A DNA stretch of 14,837 nucleotides from Cyclobacteriaceae bacterium (lineage in GTDB: Bacteria; Bacteroidota; Bacteroidia; Cytophagales; Cyclobacteriaceae). Shown piece after piece: positions 7,173-14,837 of the stretch (the first letter of the stretch is position 1; each line of letters begins with the position of its first letter). The DNA is taken from the NCBI GenBank assembly GCA_030589835.1, contig JAUUZS010000030.1:1-14837 (forward strand), given 5' to 3'. The notes beneath the pieces were generated by a model. It did no database searches and was not told the DNA's origin. It was given only the letters and a program-made list of their open reading frames with translations. The position numbers were made by a program, and so were the translations under genes.

Positions 7173-9117
7173 TTTACAACAACAGATATTTGACGACTTA
7201 TCAGCCATCTTAGATGATTCCGGAATTCCGCTTCTAGGAATTTCCAATTTGGGGCTAGAAGGGTTTCCCCATTATATGATTTATGCCTTTCTTCAAACGG
7301 CAAAAAATACCAAAACCGTAGTGAGCAGTCGAGTGCCCGGTGGTGTTGGCACAGATTTAATTGACAACGGACATGATTTAAAAGGCTATCATATAAAGGC
7401 AAAATCCTGCAACTGGGGGCCAATGGCAGGTTTTATTTGTCAACTGCCATATCTCAACAAAAAGGGAACAAGTAAGATTAACGCGAATGCAGAAAAAACG
7501 GCTTACTACCTTTCTAGAATTGAATCATTTTCGTTGGATAAGGGCACCATTGTTATATGGGAAGATTTAATAGCCAAATCTGATACAGATGAAGAAAGAA
7601 AAGAAAATGAGGCTGAATTAAGAAAAGCTCTAAAAGAAATAAGTGAAACTGAAAAAACGAGTGGAGATTGGTCAGGTGAAAATAAGCTAGTTGAGGATTC
7701 TCCTTTTGTTCAACTAAAAAGAAAATTCTCTACCAATCAAGATGAGGCCCTGGCGTCGGTAAAAGAGATGAAGGGTGTTTTGGATGCAGTCAAGGTTGGA
7801 TCAGATAAAATTTATGGAGTAGCTACAGATTGGGCGAAAGAAGAGCCAACCGTTGCAGCGGAATTTTTAATGGTACAAGAAGACACTTCAGATTTATGGA
7901 AACTTTATCACGGAGGAATTAAGTGTCGAAATAAAGAAGATTCTGCTGATGAAACTGCCGTTAGCGGCACGACGTCTTCATGGGTTAAGGCAAGCGTAAC
8001 AAGTGCTTATGCTTCCACCTGTACAAAGACCTTTACCTTTTCAGATGTAACAGATGCGCCAACTGGGATTAACAACGGTGAATTCTCAAGTGCCTCCACC
8101 AATAATTTCGCAACACCGGCTACTACATTCTATGCAATGAATGGCATCATGAATCCTTTTCCACCATTTGACAAGGAAAGTTCTGCAAATGTTTCGAATC
8201 CGGATTATTATAAAAATGCTGTTTCCGGCGATTACGATTTATTTGCCATGTGGCCCCACATGGATGTTTCACATGACGAGTTGATCAGGGAGTCGGAATA
8301 CATTATAGGCAAAAGAATGCGTTTAGGTGGTAAAATATTCAATCTCTTTATTGGCAGCGAAGGTAATTTTGGTGTAGAATTTATTCCCGGATACACCGAA
8401 TTGGGCAATAACGGTTGGTCAACTAAGATTGCCGAAAGTGCTGATTTTGGAAACATCAATAGCTTAGGGCATTTGGTGGCTGGTACCTTAAATAACCTGG
8501 CCATGTCATTTTTTACAAAACTAAGTTCGATGGATGCAACTGGTAATCAATGTTTTCATAGCGATGAAGGTGGTCGGCCAGGAATTATGGAAATTGAATT
8601 TCCCGTAGCTATCTTTTTTCCTGAAAAAATTACAACCAAAGCACTCAATAATTTTGAATATGTCAATCAAATTAAAGCGACCAAAGATAGAGATGATGTT
8701 CAATCAACAGGTGGGTTAATTTATAACATTGAGGAGTTGGTAACACTTATTCAAGAAACCCAAATTGCTAACTATCGGGTAATGATGCATTCAGATTGGA
8801 TCATGCACATCTTGTATTGCACCCTTACTAATTCAGAAAAGACGACATTCAATAGTAAATATGAATCAGATGCTGGTAAGGCCGATAAACTAGAGGAGTT
8901 CGAAGACATCAAAGTACATATGAATAATTGGGAACCTACTGCCGATTATATATCGAAGGTGAAAGAAATTGTAAAGGTAGATGATCAGGTTGCCGGTGAT
9001 GCAACTTATTTTACAGAGTTGAGAGATGCCATGCTGGAACTGGCCTTTGAACCTGATAAATTATCATATGAGAAGAGAACGGCTATTGAAACAATTGTGA
9101 CCGAATCGAGAACTTGA
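7159..9117 (+). CDS. CyaA/edema factor/ExoY-like nucleotidyl cyclase (Anthrax_toxA type)
   Basis: This 652-aa protein carries the conserved motifs of class II (toxin) adenylyl/nucleotidyl cyclases. R58, K75 and K82 in RVPGG..TDLIDNG..LKG..IKAKS.NWG..AGFI align with CyaA R41, K58 and K65, which bind ATP phosphates. D358 and D360 in GDYDLFAMWPHM align with the metal-binding CyaA D188 and D190. H467 and E470 in HSDEGGRP align with CyaA H298 and E301. FGNINSLGHLVAGTLNNLA just before it matches the family helix region. The D358-H467 spacing (109) is nearly that of CyaA (110), but the K75-D358 gap is about 150 residues longer, indicating an insertion at roughly 105-345. The CyaA N304 position appears to be R473. 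An in-frame TGA at 7150 makes the ATG at 7159 the first possible start. There is no signal peptide, membrane segment or T9SS tail. Tandem stops TGA-TAG end it. Family call is firm; base specificity, activating partner and export are unknown. Confidence 0.87.
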   Translation: MPTDDLQQQIFDDLSAILDDSGIPLLGISNLGLEGFPHYMIYAFLQTAKNTKTVVSSRVPGGVGTDLIDNGHDLKGYHIKAKSCNWGPMAGFICQLPYLNKKGTSKINANAEKTAYYLSRIESFSLDKGTIVIWEDLIAKSDTDEERKENEAELRKALKEISETEKTSGDWSGENKLVEDSPFVQLKRKFSTNQDEALASVKEMKGVLDAVKVGSDKIYGVATDWAKEEPTVAAEFLMVQEDTSDLWKLYHGGIKCRNKEDSADETAVSGTTSSWVKASVTSAYASTCTKTFTFSDVTDAPTGINNGEFSSASTNNFATPATTFYAMNGIMNPFPPFDKESSANVSNPDYYKNAVSGDYDLFAMWPHMDVSHDELIRESEYIIGKRMRLGGKIFNLFIGSEGNFGVEFIPGYTELGNNGWSTKIAESADFGNINSLGHLVAGTLNNLAMSFFTKLSSMDATGNQCFHSDEGGRPGIMEIEFPVAIFFPEKITTKALNNFEYVNQIKATKDRDDVQSTGGLIYNIEELVTLIQETQIANYRVMMHSDWIMHILYCTLTNSEKTTFNSKYESDAGKADKLEEFEDIKVHMNNWEPTADYISKVKEIVKVDDQVAGDATYFTELRDAMLELAFEPDKLSYEKRTAIETIVTESRT

Positions 9118-9156
9118 TAGACTTAGAGATAATTGAAGGTAGAAGAAAAGATATTT

Positions 9157-9208
9157 AATAACCACCAACATCCAAGCTCACGAAGGCTGGGCATGGAAAT
9201 AACCACCA
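9157..9208 (+). repeat. Direct repeat AATAACCACCA in the leader of the 1606-aa gene
   Basis: AATAACCACCA occurs at 9157-9167 and again at 9198-9208, 30 bp apart, inside the 99-bp gap between the cyclase and the 1606-aa gene; the second copy ends 8 bp before the ATG. It could be a translation-control or processing element, a regulator site, or chance. Confidence 0.45.
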
Positions 9209-9216
9209 TTTAATAT

Positions 9217-12200
9217 ATGGCTGAAAACAAACTAAATGCAATCCTGGGCGATTCCTTTGCCGATCTGGAAATTCATTTACTGTCTTATTTGGGTGGCTGG
9301 CCCGATAATTTATTGGAAGCCGAATTTGAGCAAATCACCGACGAAACTTATTCATTGGCTTTGTCGGCTGCCAATATATTAAATAGCACTTGTGACATTA
9401 CCGTTTACATCGTTCAAAAAACAGAGAACGATTTTACCTTTGCCATTACCGCTCAGCCACCCACTCAAAACTTTGCAGGATTTTTTCCTCAAATGATTCC
9501 GTTCGATACTTACGGCATTTTCGACATAACTACCTTGTCAGCACCCAATTTATTGGAAACGGAAATAGCCGACATCAAGTGGTTGTATGTGTATTATGCC
9601 TGCGCCGATGAAAGCCAGGAGGTAAATCTCAAAAACGATTTTCAGCAACAGATAAGTGCGTTTTTATTTAGTGATAAAACGGGCGAAGAAGTTGTTGAAA
9701 CCTTATCAGATATTTCAGTTGGAGATGAAGGACTCTCAGAAGCAACGACCTGGCAGGGAGGATTTTATCATTTCGGAAATTTAGCTGAAATGCCTTTTGA
9801 CGACATTCTTCCTGCTGGTGATGCCTGGAGTTTCCTGGAAGGCACAATGGACGTTCAAGGTTGTGTCTATTTTGATGGCATAGAGGCTTTTTTGAGTTTG
9901 CAATTGCCACTGTTGGAAATAAATTATCCCTTTGGAGATGGCGATGATGCCGTCGTTGAGGGAATTAGTCTTACCGCTGAGATATCCGCACCTTTATTGC
10001 TAAGCGAAGAAGCCAATTATTCTGAAACGGAAACTGTTAGTGCCGATCGCTACATTGGTCTCATTGGCTTGATCAAATTTGCTGGCGACAATCAATTAAA
10101 CATTTCCGGCCATTGGCCATTGGATAATGACGACATTGTTTTTAGCGTGGGCTGTCAACTCGCCGATATTGGATTTGACGATTCCAACTTTCCGGCGGGA
10201 TTAAGCTTTCCGGAAGAAATAGACATTGAAGCTGAATTTACCATTTCAAAAGAAAATGCCACCCTGAAAAAAATTGGTTTTGAGGTCACACTATTCGATT
10301 GGCAAATTGTAGAAAATATATTCTCATTGGATGAACTCAATTTTGCCATTGAAATTTATCATCCCGGCACATTAAATACCACCATGGCCAGTTTTGAGGC
10401 TCTGGCCCTTATTGGTGGAGACAGTGGCATCCATTTAATCTGTTCTGGCAATTACCCTTCCGGAGATTTTTATTTAGGACTGAATCCGGAGTATCCAATT
10501 ACATTTGATTCATTGATATCCGCATTCATTGATTTAGGTGAGGATTCTGTTAGTGATTTGGCCATCACCGAATTGTCCGGAGCATTTAATTACAACACCA
10601 ATTATATAGCCGTTCATGCCACTATTGCAAGTGAATCGGAATGGGATCCCAATCCCGATCTAGGTTTTAAACTCAATAGTATTCAATTGGCGGTCGACGG
10701 TTTTAGCAGCGATTTCAATTTTAACATTTCTGCCGAATTCAATTATGATAACCTGGCATTTGAAATAGGGGCCCTTTACAGTTCGAGCGGTTGGAATTTT
10801 TCGGCAGCATTGGTTGGTGAAGTCTCTTTATCTGATCTAGGGTCGGCTTTTGGATTCAGCGATGTTCCAGACGAGCTGAACAACTTTTTCCTCACCAGCC
10901 TCGACCTCTCGTTTAACACGGGATCATCGACCTTTCACTTTGGCGGAAGCGGAAAATATGCCTTTGAAGATACTGAAGTAGATTTGTTTTTAGACATCGA
11001 CATCTCCGGTTCTGAGGTGGCCTTTGCCGGTAGTTTTTCGTACATCCTGGATGTAGATGAACCTGAAGAAGTCATCGACTTTAAGGTGGACTTTGTAAAA
11101 AGTGGAACCAGCTACAATGCCGAATTTAGCTTAGTATTTCCGGTAGGCGACCTCAACATATATTTAGAAGCGGAATTGAGTCAAAGTGTTTCTGATGACG
11201 ATAAAGTAACGGAAGCTACCTTCAATGGAGGAGCGAGTAATGTCGATTTGCACATTACCGACTTGCTCACGGATCTACTGCAAGAGGTCTTCCCGGATTT
11301 TGAAGATTCTCTGGGTTACTTAATTCCGAATATTACCATCGAAGATATTTACGTGGCTTATGATGGAGCAGAAAAGGAAACTAATTTTCTGGCAGTTTCA
11401 GAAGTGAATGGACAAGATGTCAATGTGTTCTTTCAATATAAATCGGGCACAAATGGGCATTATGCCTTTGGTTTGCTAACCAGCTTAACCGACTTAGGTG
11501 GACTGCCATTGGTCGGTGAACAAATGAAGGATGTCGGCCTACTCAATTTGGGTTTTGTTTATGCTTCGAAGTTGGGGACATTTAGGTTTCCTGAAATTAC
11601 AGAAGTAGACGGTGTCAATAAATTGTCAGTCACCGACTCCAATAAAGATTTTGGAAAAGGGCTCAATATGATGGGCGAATTGGACTACGCCACTTTTGAT
11701 AATCCATTTTCCTTAGTACTCGTTACCGGATCGGAAAGTGAGGCGTCGACTTCAACGGAGTCTGTTTCGACCGAATCTTCAGTCCCGATAGCTACCGGGA
11801 GTGTTTCAACTACAGAAGATGAAAGCACAAGCGAAACAGATGTTACCTGGATAGAATTAAAAAAAGACATTGGCCCCTTGAGAATAGAAGCCATTGGATT
11901 TTCGTATGTCGAAGAAATAATCACCTTATTATTTAGTGGTAGTGTGAGCCTTTCCGGATTAACGGTGAGCCTCGAAGGCTTGGGGATGAGTTTCAATTTA
12001 CCTGAATTGCTTGATGGGAAAATTGGTGTTCCGGACTTTACTATTGATGGAATGGGCATTGGTTATAAATGTGATCCGGTAGAAATTAGTGGCGCCTTTT
12101 TAGCAACGGAATCAGATACCGGCGTGCCGGTTTACAGTGGAACCGCCGTACTTAAAGCTGAGTCGTTCACGCTGTCTGCCCTCGGGTCATATACGACCAT

Positions 12201-14037
12201 TAACAATGCACCTTCGATGTTTCTCTTTGCCTTGTATGAAGGAACAATTGGCGGACCGGCATTCTTTTTTGTTGAAGGACTGGCCGTAGGTTTCGGATAC
12301 AATAGAAGGGTAATCATTCCTGAGGTTACTGAGGTGGAGAATTTCCCTTTGGTGGAAATGGCCATTGAACCTTCGGCTACACAGGCGAATAACGCACAAA
12401 GTTTAACAGCTATTTTAACCGACCTCGATGATTACATCGAACCATCGGATGGAGATTACTGGTTGGCCGTTGGTGTTAAATTCAATTCATTTAAACTCAT
12501 CGATTCCTTCGCATTGATGATTGCCTCATTTGGCGAAACAGAAGATTTTAGATTGGACATACTTGGTGTATCAACCCTTGTATTTCCGCCGCAAGATGCT
12601 GCGAGCAAGGTTCCGATAATTGCACAAATAAGAATGGCTTTTCAAGCGTCTTTAATTCCTTCGGAAGGGTTTTTAGGTGTTAAGGCACAATTATTAGAAG
12701 GGTCGTACATTATTTCTAAGGACTGTGTACTTACCGGAGGGTATGCTTTTTACTCCTGGTTCGACGGCGATCATGCCGGCGACTTTGTACAGACCATGGG
12801 CGGTTACCATCCCGATTTTTCGGTGCCCGATCATTATCCAACCGTTCCGCGACTTGGACTCAATTGGACGGTGAGCAGCACTGTAACCATAAAAGGAGAG
12901 ATGTACTATGCCATGACACCAACCATGTGTATGGCAGGTGGCTTACTGGATGCTACTTATAAAGATGGCAGTTTAAAGGCCTGGTTTAATATGAGTGCCG
13001 ATTTCTTAATTTGTTGGCAGCCTTTTTATTACGATGCTCAATTTCACGTCAACTTTGGTGTAGAATACAAAGAAGATTGTGGCTTGTTCGACATCACCGT
13101 TTCAGTTGACATTGGTGCCGACGTACATTTCTGGGGACCTGAATTTGCAGGCACAGCGAGATTAGATCTCGACATTTTTACCGTAAGCATTTCCTTCGGA
13201 TCAGATGATGATCCGGATAGAACCTATATTTCATGGAGTGAATTTCAATCTTCCTTTCTCCCAGATGTCAACCCCGGCGTTTTTGTAAATAATGGATTGC
13301 TAAAAACTGAAGAAGTAGATAATGTAGACGGAGTAGATGGAACCGATAAAGACAAAAGAAGTATATGGGTGATTAATCCAAAAGACATTCAAATATCAAC
13401 GGATTCAATTTTCCCAATTAACCATGGTGAAATCAAATCTGATTCAGAAGATAGTGATGAATTAATTACCGAAATAATTGCAGGTGGCAATGACTTTGGA
13501 ATTGACTCCATGGGGTTGGTAAACAACGACATCGTCTCTTACCAGAAGATTGAAATTTTTGATGACGGAATGGCCAAGGGTGATTCCAGTAATACGGCCT
13601 CCCTCTTTAAATTTACACCTGTTTATAAAAACATTCCCAAGGCGCTTTGGCAAGAAGCGAGTGGCAGCGCCGGCAATGTGAGTGTTTCCGAAACGGAAGG
13701 AACCGTTGATAATGTATTAACAGGTTTTACCATTACTCCAGCCAAATCACCCGACCCTGGAAATACCAAGGCCATTTACAAAGATGTATTATCCCTGGAC
13801 ATCACCTTGAATGAAGAAAAGTTTGAGTTTCCGGATGAGCCAGTTGCGGAATTAGAAGCAAACGAAGAATTACCGGATTTTACAGATCCAACAACGAATG
13901 AGACGGTGCAAAATTTAATGGAGCAATTTGGATTTTCGAATGATGATTTTGATGTGGATGGTTTGGATGAAGATTGCTTTTTGAATGCGCCGCTAAGAGA
14001 AATAGTTGCGGACGAAACTGAATTGGAAACAGCTTAA
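9217..14037 (+). CDS. Large beta-repeat protein with DUF6603-type region
   Basis: This is a very acidic 1606-aa protein with no signal peptide or membrane segment. About residues 1-830 contain many alternating hydrophobic/polar strands with recurring LSFNTGSSTFHFGGSGKY-like units, suggesting a long beta structure. A Ser/Thr/Glu-rich linker follows at about 836-876. The C-terminal half (about 880-1350) matches what I recall of DUF6603: GGPAFFFVEGLAVGFGYNR near 1006-1024, GGYHPDF at 1195-1201, VPRLGLNW near 1210-1217, then KGEMYYAMTPTMCMAGG and a Trp/Tyr-rich segment to about 1350. Residues 1350-1606 form an acidic tail. DUF6603 has no function known to me. The gene follows the cyclase by 99 bp and precedes the next large gene by 12 bp, so co-expression and perhaps a shared complex are inferred. 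A role as carrier, scaffold or lipid-binding beta structure is possible but unsupported. Confidence 0.8.
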   Translation: MAENKLNAILGDSFADLEIHLLSYLGGWPDNLLEAEFEQITDETYSLALSAANILNSTCDITVYIVQKTENDFTFAITAQPPTQNFAGFFPQMIPFDTYGIFDITTLSAPNLLETEIADIKWLYVYYACADESQEVNLKNDFQQQISAFLFSDKTGEEVVETLSDISVGDEGLSEATTWQGGFYHFGNLAEMPFDDILPAGDAWSFLEGTMDVQGCVYFDGIEAFLSLQLPLLEINYPFGDGDDAVVEGISLTAEISAPLLLSEEANYSETETVSADRYIGLIGLIKFAGDNQLNISGHWPLDNDDIVFSVGCQLADIGFDDSNFPAGLSFPEEIDIEAEFTISKENATLKKIGFEVTLFDWQIVENIFSLDELNFAIEIYHPGTLNTTMASFEALALIGGDSGIHLICSGNYPSGDFYLGLNPEYPITFDSLISAFIDLGEDSVSDLAITELSGAFNYNTNYIAVHATIASESEWDPNPDLGFKLNSIQLAVDGFSSDFNFNISAEFNYDNLAFEIGALYSSSGWNFSAALVGEVSLSDLGSAFGFSDVPDELNNFFLTSLDLSFNTGSSTFHFGGSGKYAFEDTEVDLFLDIDISGSEVAFAGSFSYILDVDEPEEVIDFKVDFVKSGTSYNAEFSLVFPVGDLNIYLEAELSQSVSDDDKVTEATFNGGASNVDLHITDLLTDLLQEVFPDFEDSLGYLIPNITIEDIYVAYDGAEKETNFLAVSEVNGQDVNVFFQYKSGTNGHYAFGLLTSLTDLGGLPLVGEQMKDVGLLNLGFVYASKLGTFRFPEITEVDGVNKLSVTDSNKDFGKGLNMMGELDYATFDNPFSLVLVTGSESEASTSTESVSTESSVPIATGSVSTTEDESTSETDVTWIELKKDIGPLRIEAIGFSYVEEIITLLFSGSVSLSGLTVSLEGLGMSFNLPELLDGKIGVPDFTIDGMGIGYKCDPVEISGAFLATESDTGVPVYSGTAVLKAESFTLSALGSYTTINNAPSMFLFALYEGTIGGPAFFFVEGLAVGFGYNRRVIIPEVTEVENFPLVEMAIEPSATQANNAQSLTAILTDLDDYIEPSDGDYWLAVGVKFNSFKLIDSFALMIASFGETEDFRLDILGVSTLVFPPQDAASKVPIIAQIRMAFQASLIPSEGFLGVKAQLLEGSYIISKDCVLTGGYAFYSWFDGDHAGDFVQTMGGYHPDFSVPDHYPTVPRLGLNWTVSSTVTIKGEMYYAMTPTMCMAGGLLDATYKDGSLKAWFNMSADFLICWQPFYYDAQFHVNFGVEYKEDCGLFDITVSVDIGADVHFWGPEFAGTARLDLDIFTVSISFGSDDDPDRTYISWSEFQSSFLPDVNPGVFVNNGLLKTEEVDNVDGVDGTDKDKRSIWVINPKDIQISTDSIFPINHGEIKSDSEDSDELITEIIAGGNDFGIDSMGLVNNDIVSYQKIEIFDDGMAKGDSSNTASLFKFTPVYKNIPKALWQEASGSAGNVSVSETEGTVDNVLTGFTITPAKSPDPGNTKAIYKDVLSLDITLNEEKFEFPDEPVAELEANEELPDFTDPTTNETVQNLMEQFGFSNDDFDVDGLDEDCFLNAPLREIVADETELETA
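11722..11850 (+). other. Ser/Thr/Glu-rich linker inside the 1606-aa protein
   Basis: Residues 836-878 are almost entirely Ser, Thr, Glu, Val and Asp (for example STSTESVSTESS), an expected disordered hinge between the N-terminal beta-repeat half and the DUF6603-type half. It contains the palindrome at 11783-11800. The low complexity and sharp boundaries suggest two separately folded halves, possibly joined by fusion. Confidence 0.6.
11783..11800. repeat. Intragenic palindrome TCCCGATAGCTACCGGGA
   Basis: An 18-bp near-perfect palindrome (8 of 9 pairs) lies in frame in the linker, encoding part of SVPIATGS. From memory, TCCCGATAGCTATCGGGA-like palindromes are abundant in some Bacteroidota genomes; this copy differs by one base. 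It may be an inserted repeat tolerated in a flexible linker. Confidence 0.5.
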
Positions 14038-14049
14038 AAAAGATAGCAG

Positions 14050-14837
14050 ATGAGTGACACAAATAATAACGATAAGGCTGCACAAACTGAAGAAATGCTG
14101 GAATTTGTCCAGTTCCATAAACCGGGAGTACCTTCCGGAGATTACTCCATCAAGATGGAGCAAGTAGTGGAGATCCCATCTAAAGGCATTGACCTTAGTT
14201 TAAAAAAGAGTCAGGACTTTAGTGTAGCTGGAAATCGTTTTGATTTACTACCAACGGACATTTATTCGGTGTATCCGCCAAAGGGAAGTTTCGGCGAATA
14301 CGGGACCGTTGTTCCCCATATGGTTTTGAATAGAAGTACTATGCCGTGGGAACGTTTTCCGGATGATTCAAATATGGACTCGAATGCCTCATGGTTGGCA
14401 TTGTTACTTTTTGATGAAAAGGAAGCACCGGAAATTCAAGTCACCACAATTGGCGCCGAAGGGATAAAAGAAGCCTTAAACATCACTGATCTGGAATACG
14501 GTCAAAAGGATGAAGACTCCATTAAAGTAATTGAAGTGGATGCGACATTTTTGGCGTCTGTCATTCCATCTCAAAACGAACTGGAGTATTTGTCACATAT
14601 TCGCCTCAATTCAATGTTGACCACTCAAGACGGCGCTTCGGAGAGTGAAGTAATTGGTGCGGAAAGATCGACTTTATTATGTAATCGCTTACCGCGAGAA
14701 AATGCCAATTCAACTGTTCACCTGGTGTCATTAGAGAATCGTTATGTGGATGGTTCCTTTGATTATGGATCCAACGACAAAGTGAAATTACTGGCGCCGG
14801 GCGAGAAGATCGCCATCTCCGGCGGCCGCGGTATGCC
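14050..14837 (+). CDS. N-terminal part of a large conserved protein of unknown function (cut by window end)
   Basis: ATG at 14050, 12 bp after the previous stop, opens a frame that stays open to the window end (262 complete codons). No signal peptide or membrane segment is visible. Recognisable stretches are FVQFHKPGVPSGDYSIKMEQ (about 20-39), YPPKGSFGEYG (about 78-88), VVPHMVLNRSTMPWERFP (about 90-107) and ASWLALLLFDEKEAP (about 116-130). From memory these resemble predicted proteins encoded beside DUF6603 genes in other bacteria, especially actinobacteria, which would make this a recurrent gene pair. I know no function. The last 16 codons (14791 on) differ strongly in base composition and may not belong to this gene. 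Gene reality is near certain; function is unknown. Confidence 0.8.
   Translation, partial: MSDTNNNDKAAQTEEMLEFVQFHKPGVPSGDYSIKMEQVVEIPSKGIDLSLKKSQDFSVAGNRFDLLPTDIYSVYPPKGSFGEYGTVVPHMVLNRSTMPWERFPDDSNMDSNASWLALLLFDEKEAPEIQVTTIGAEGIKEALNITDLEYGQKDEDSIKVIEVDATFLASVIPSQNELEYLSHIRLNSMLTTQDGASESEVIGAERSTLLCNRLPRENANSTVHLVSLENRYVDGSFDYGSNDKVKLLAPGEKIAISGGRGM
14791..14837. other. GC-rich terminal segment, possible assembly or clone junction
   Basis: The final 47 bp contain 35 G or C (74%), against 18 of 50 (36%) in the preceding 50 bp. Codons switch to GC-ending forms (ctg gcg ccg ggc gag aag atc gcc) and a NotI site, GCGGCCGC, is at 14822-14829. The frame stays open (LAPGEKIAISGGRGMP). It could be a chimeric read end, cloning adaptor or real sequence. 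Confidence 0.45.

Noticed and set aside
7157..7423. 88-codon minus-strand frame opposite the start of the cyclase
   Set aside because: It lies opposite the strongest catalytic motif of the cyclase and has no independent support.
7159..9117. T9SS or Sec export of the cyclase
   Set aside because: No N-terminal signal peptide and no C-terminal sorting domain are visible; the start cannot be moved upstream because of an in-frame TGA at 7150.
11685..12059. 124-codon minus-strand open frame inside the 1606-aa gene
   Set aside because: It is antisense to a long, clearly coding frame, Ser-rich as expected from the opposite strand of such sequence, and shows no domain.

Overview
The window looks like chromosomal DNA from a Bacteroidota bacterium, most likely a free-living or marine Cytophagales-type organism. 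It is AT-rich, lacks Shine-Dalgarno-like sites before most starts, encodes Bacteroidota-style lipoproteins, and carries one protein with an FN3-like domain plus a type IX secretion (T9SS) C-terminal tail. Several upstream regions have partial matches to the Bacteroidota promoter (TTG / TAnnTTTG). The genus is not resolved.

Region 1 (1-2845, + strand) is a tight operon: the 3' end of an unidentified gene, a LolD/MacB-type ABC ATPase, a MacB/FtsX-like permease and a ZnuA-like lipoprotein. The permease and the ZnuA-like lipoprotein both carry His-rich loops. The ZnuA-like protein lacks two of the usual zinc-ligand histidines, and its partner is a MacB-type permease rather than a ZnuB-type importer. 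A metal-related role is inferred, but the direction of transport is not clear.

Region 2 (2846-6301) holds a TTG-started T9SS cargo protein (+), which ends exactly where the tRNA methylthiotransferase gene mtaB (-) ends. Upstream of mtaB is a PHP-superfamily lipoprotein gene (-).

Region 3 (6302-7158) is a long non-genic stretch. It holds a 158-bp imperfect inverted repeat resembling a non-autonomous transposable element, a decayed open frame, a short palindrome and a possible 47-codon ORF that overlaps the next gene's start.

Region 4 (7159-14837, + strand) is the most interesting part. A 652-aa protein carries all the catalytic landmarks of the class II toxin nucleotidyl cyclases (CyaA, anthrax edema factor, ExoY) but has a large insertion and no visible secretion signal. 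After 99 bp comes a 1606-aa, acidic, beta-repeat protein with a DUF6603-type region. Only 12 bp later starts a third large protein, cut by the window end. Together they suggest a toxin-like cyclase co-expressed with large beta-rich proteins of unknown function. The last 47 bp change sharply in base composition, contain a NotI site and may be an assembly or clone junction.
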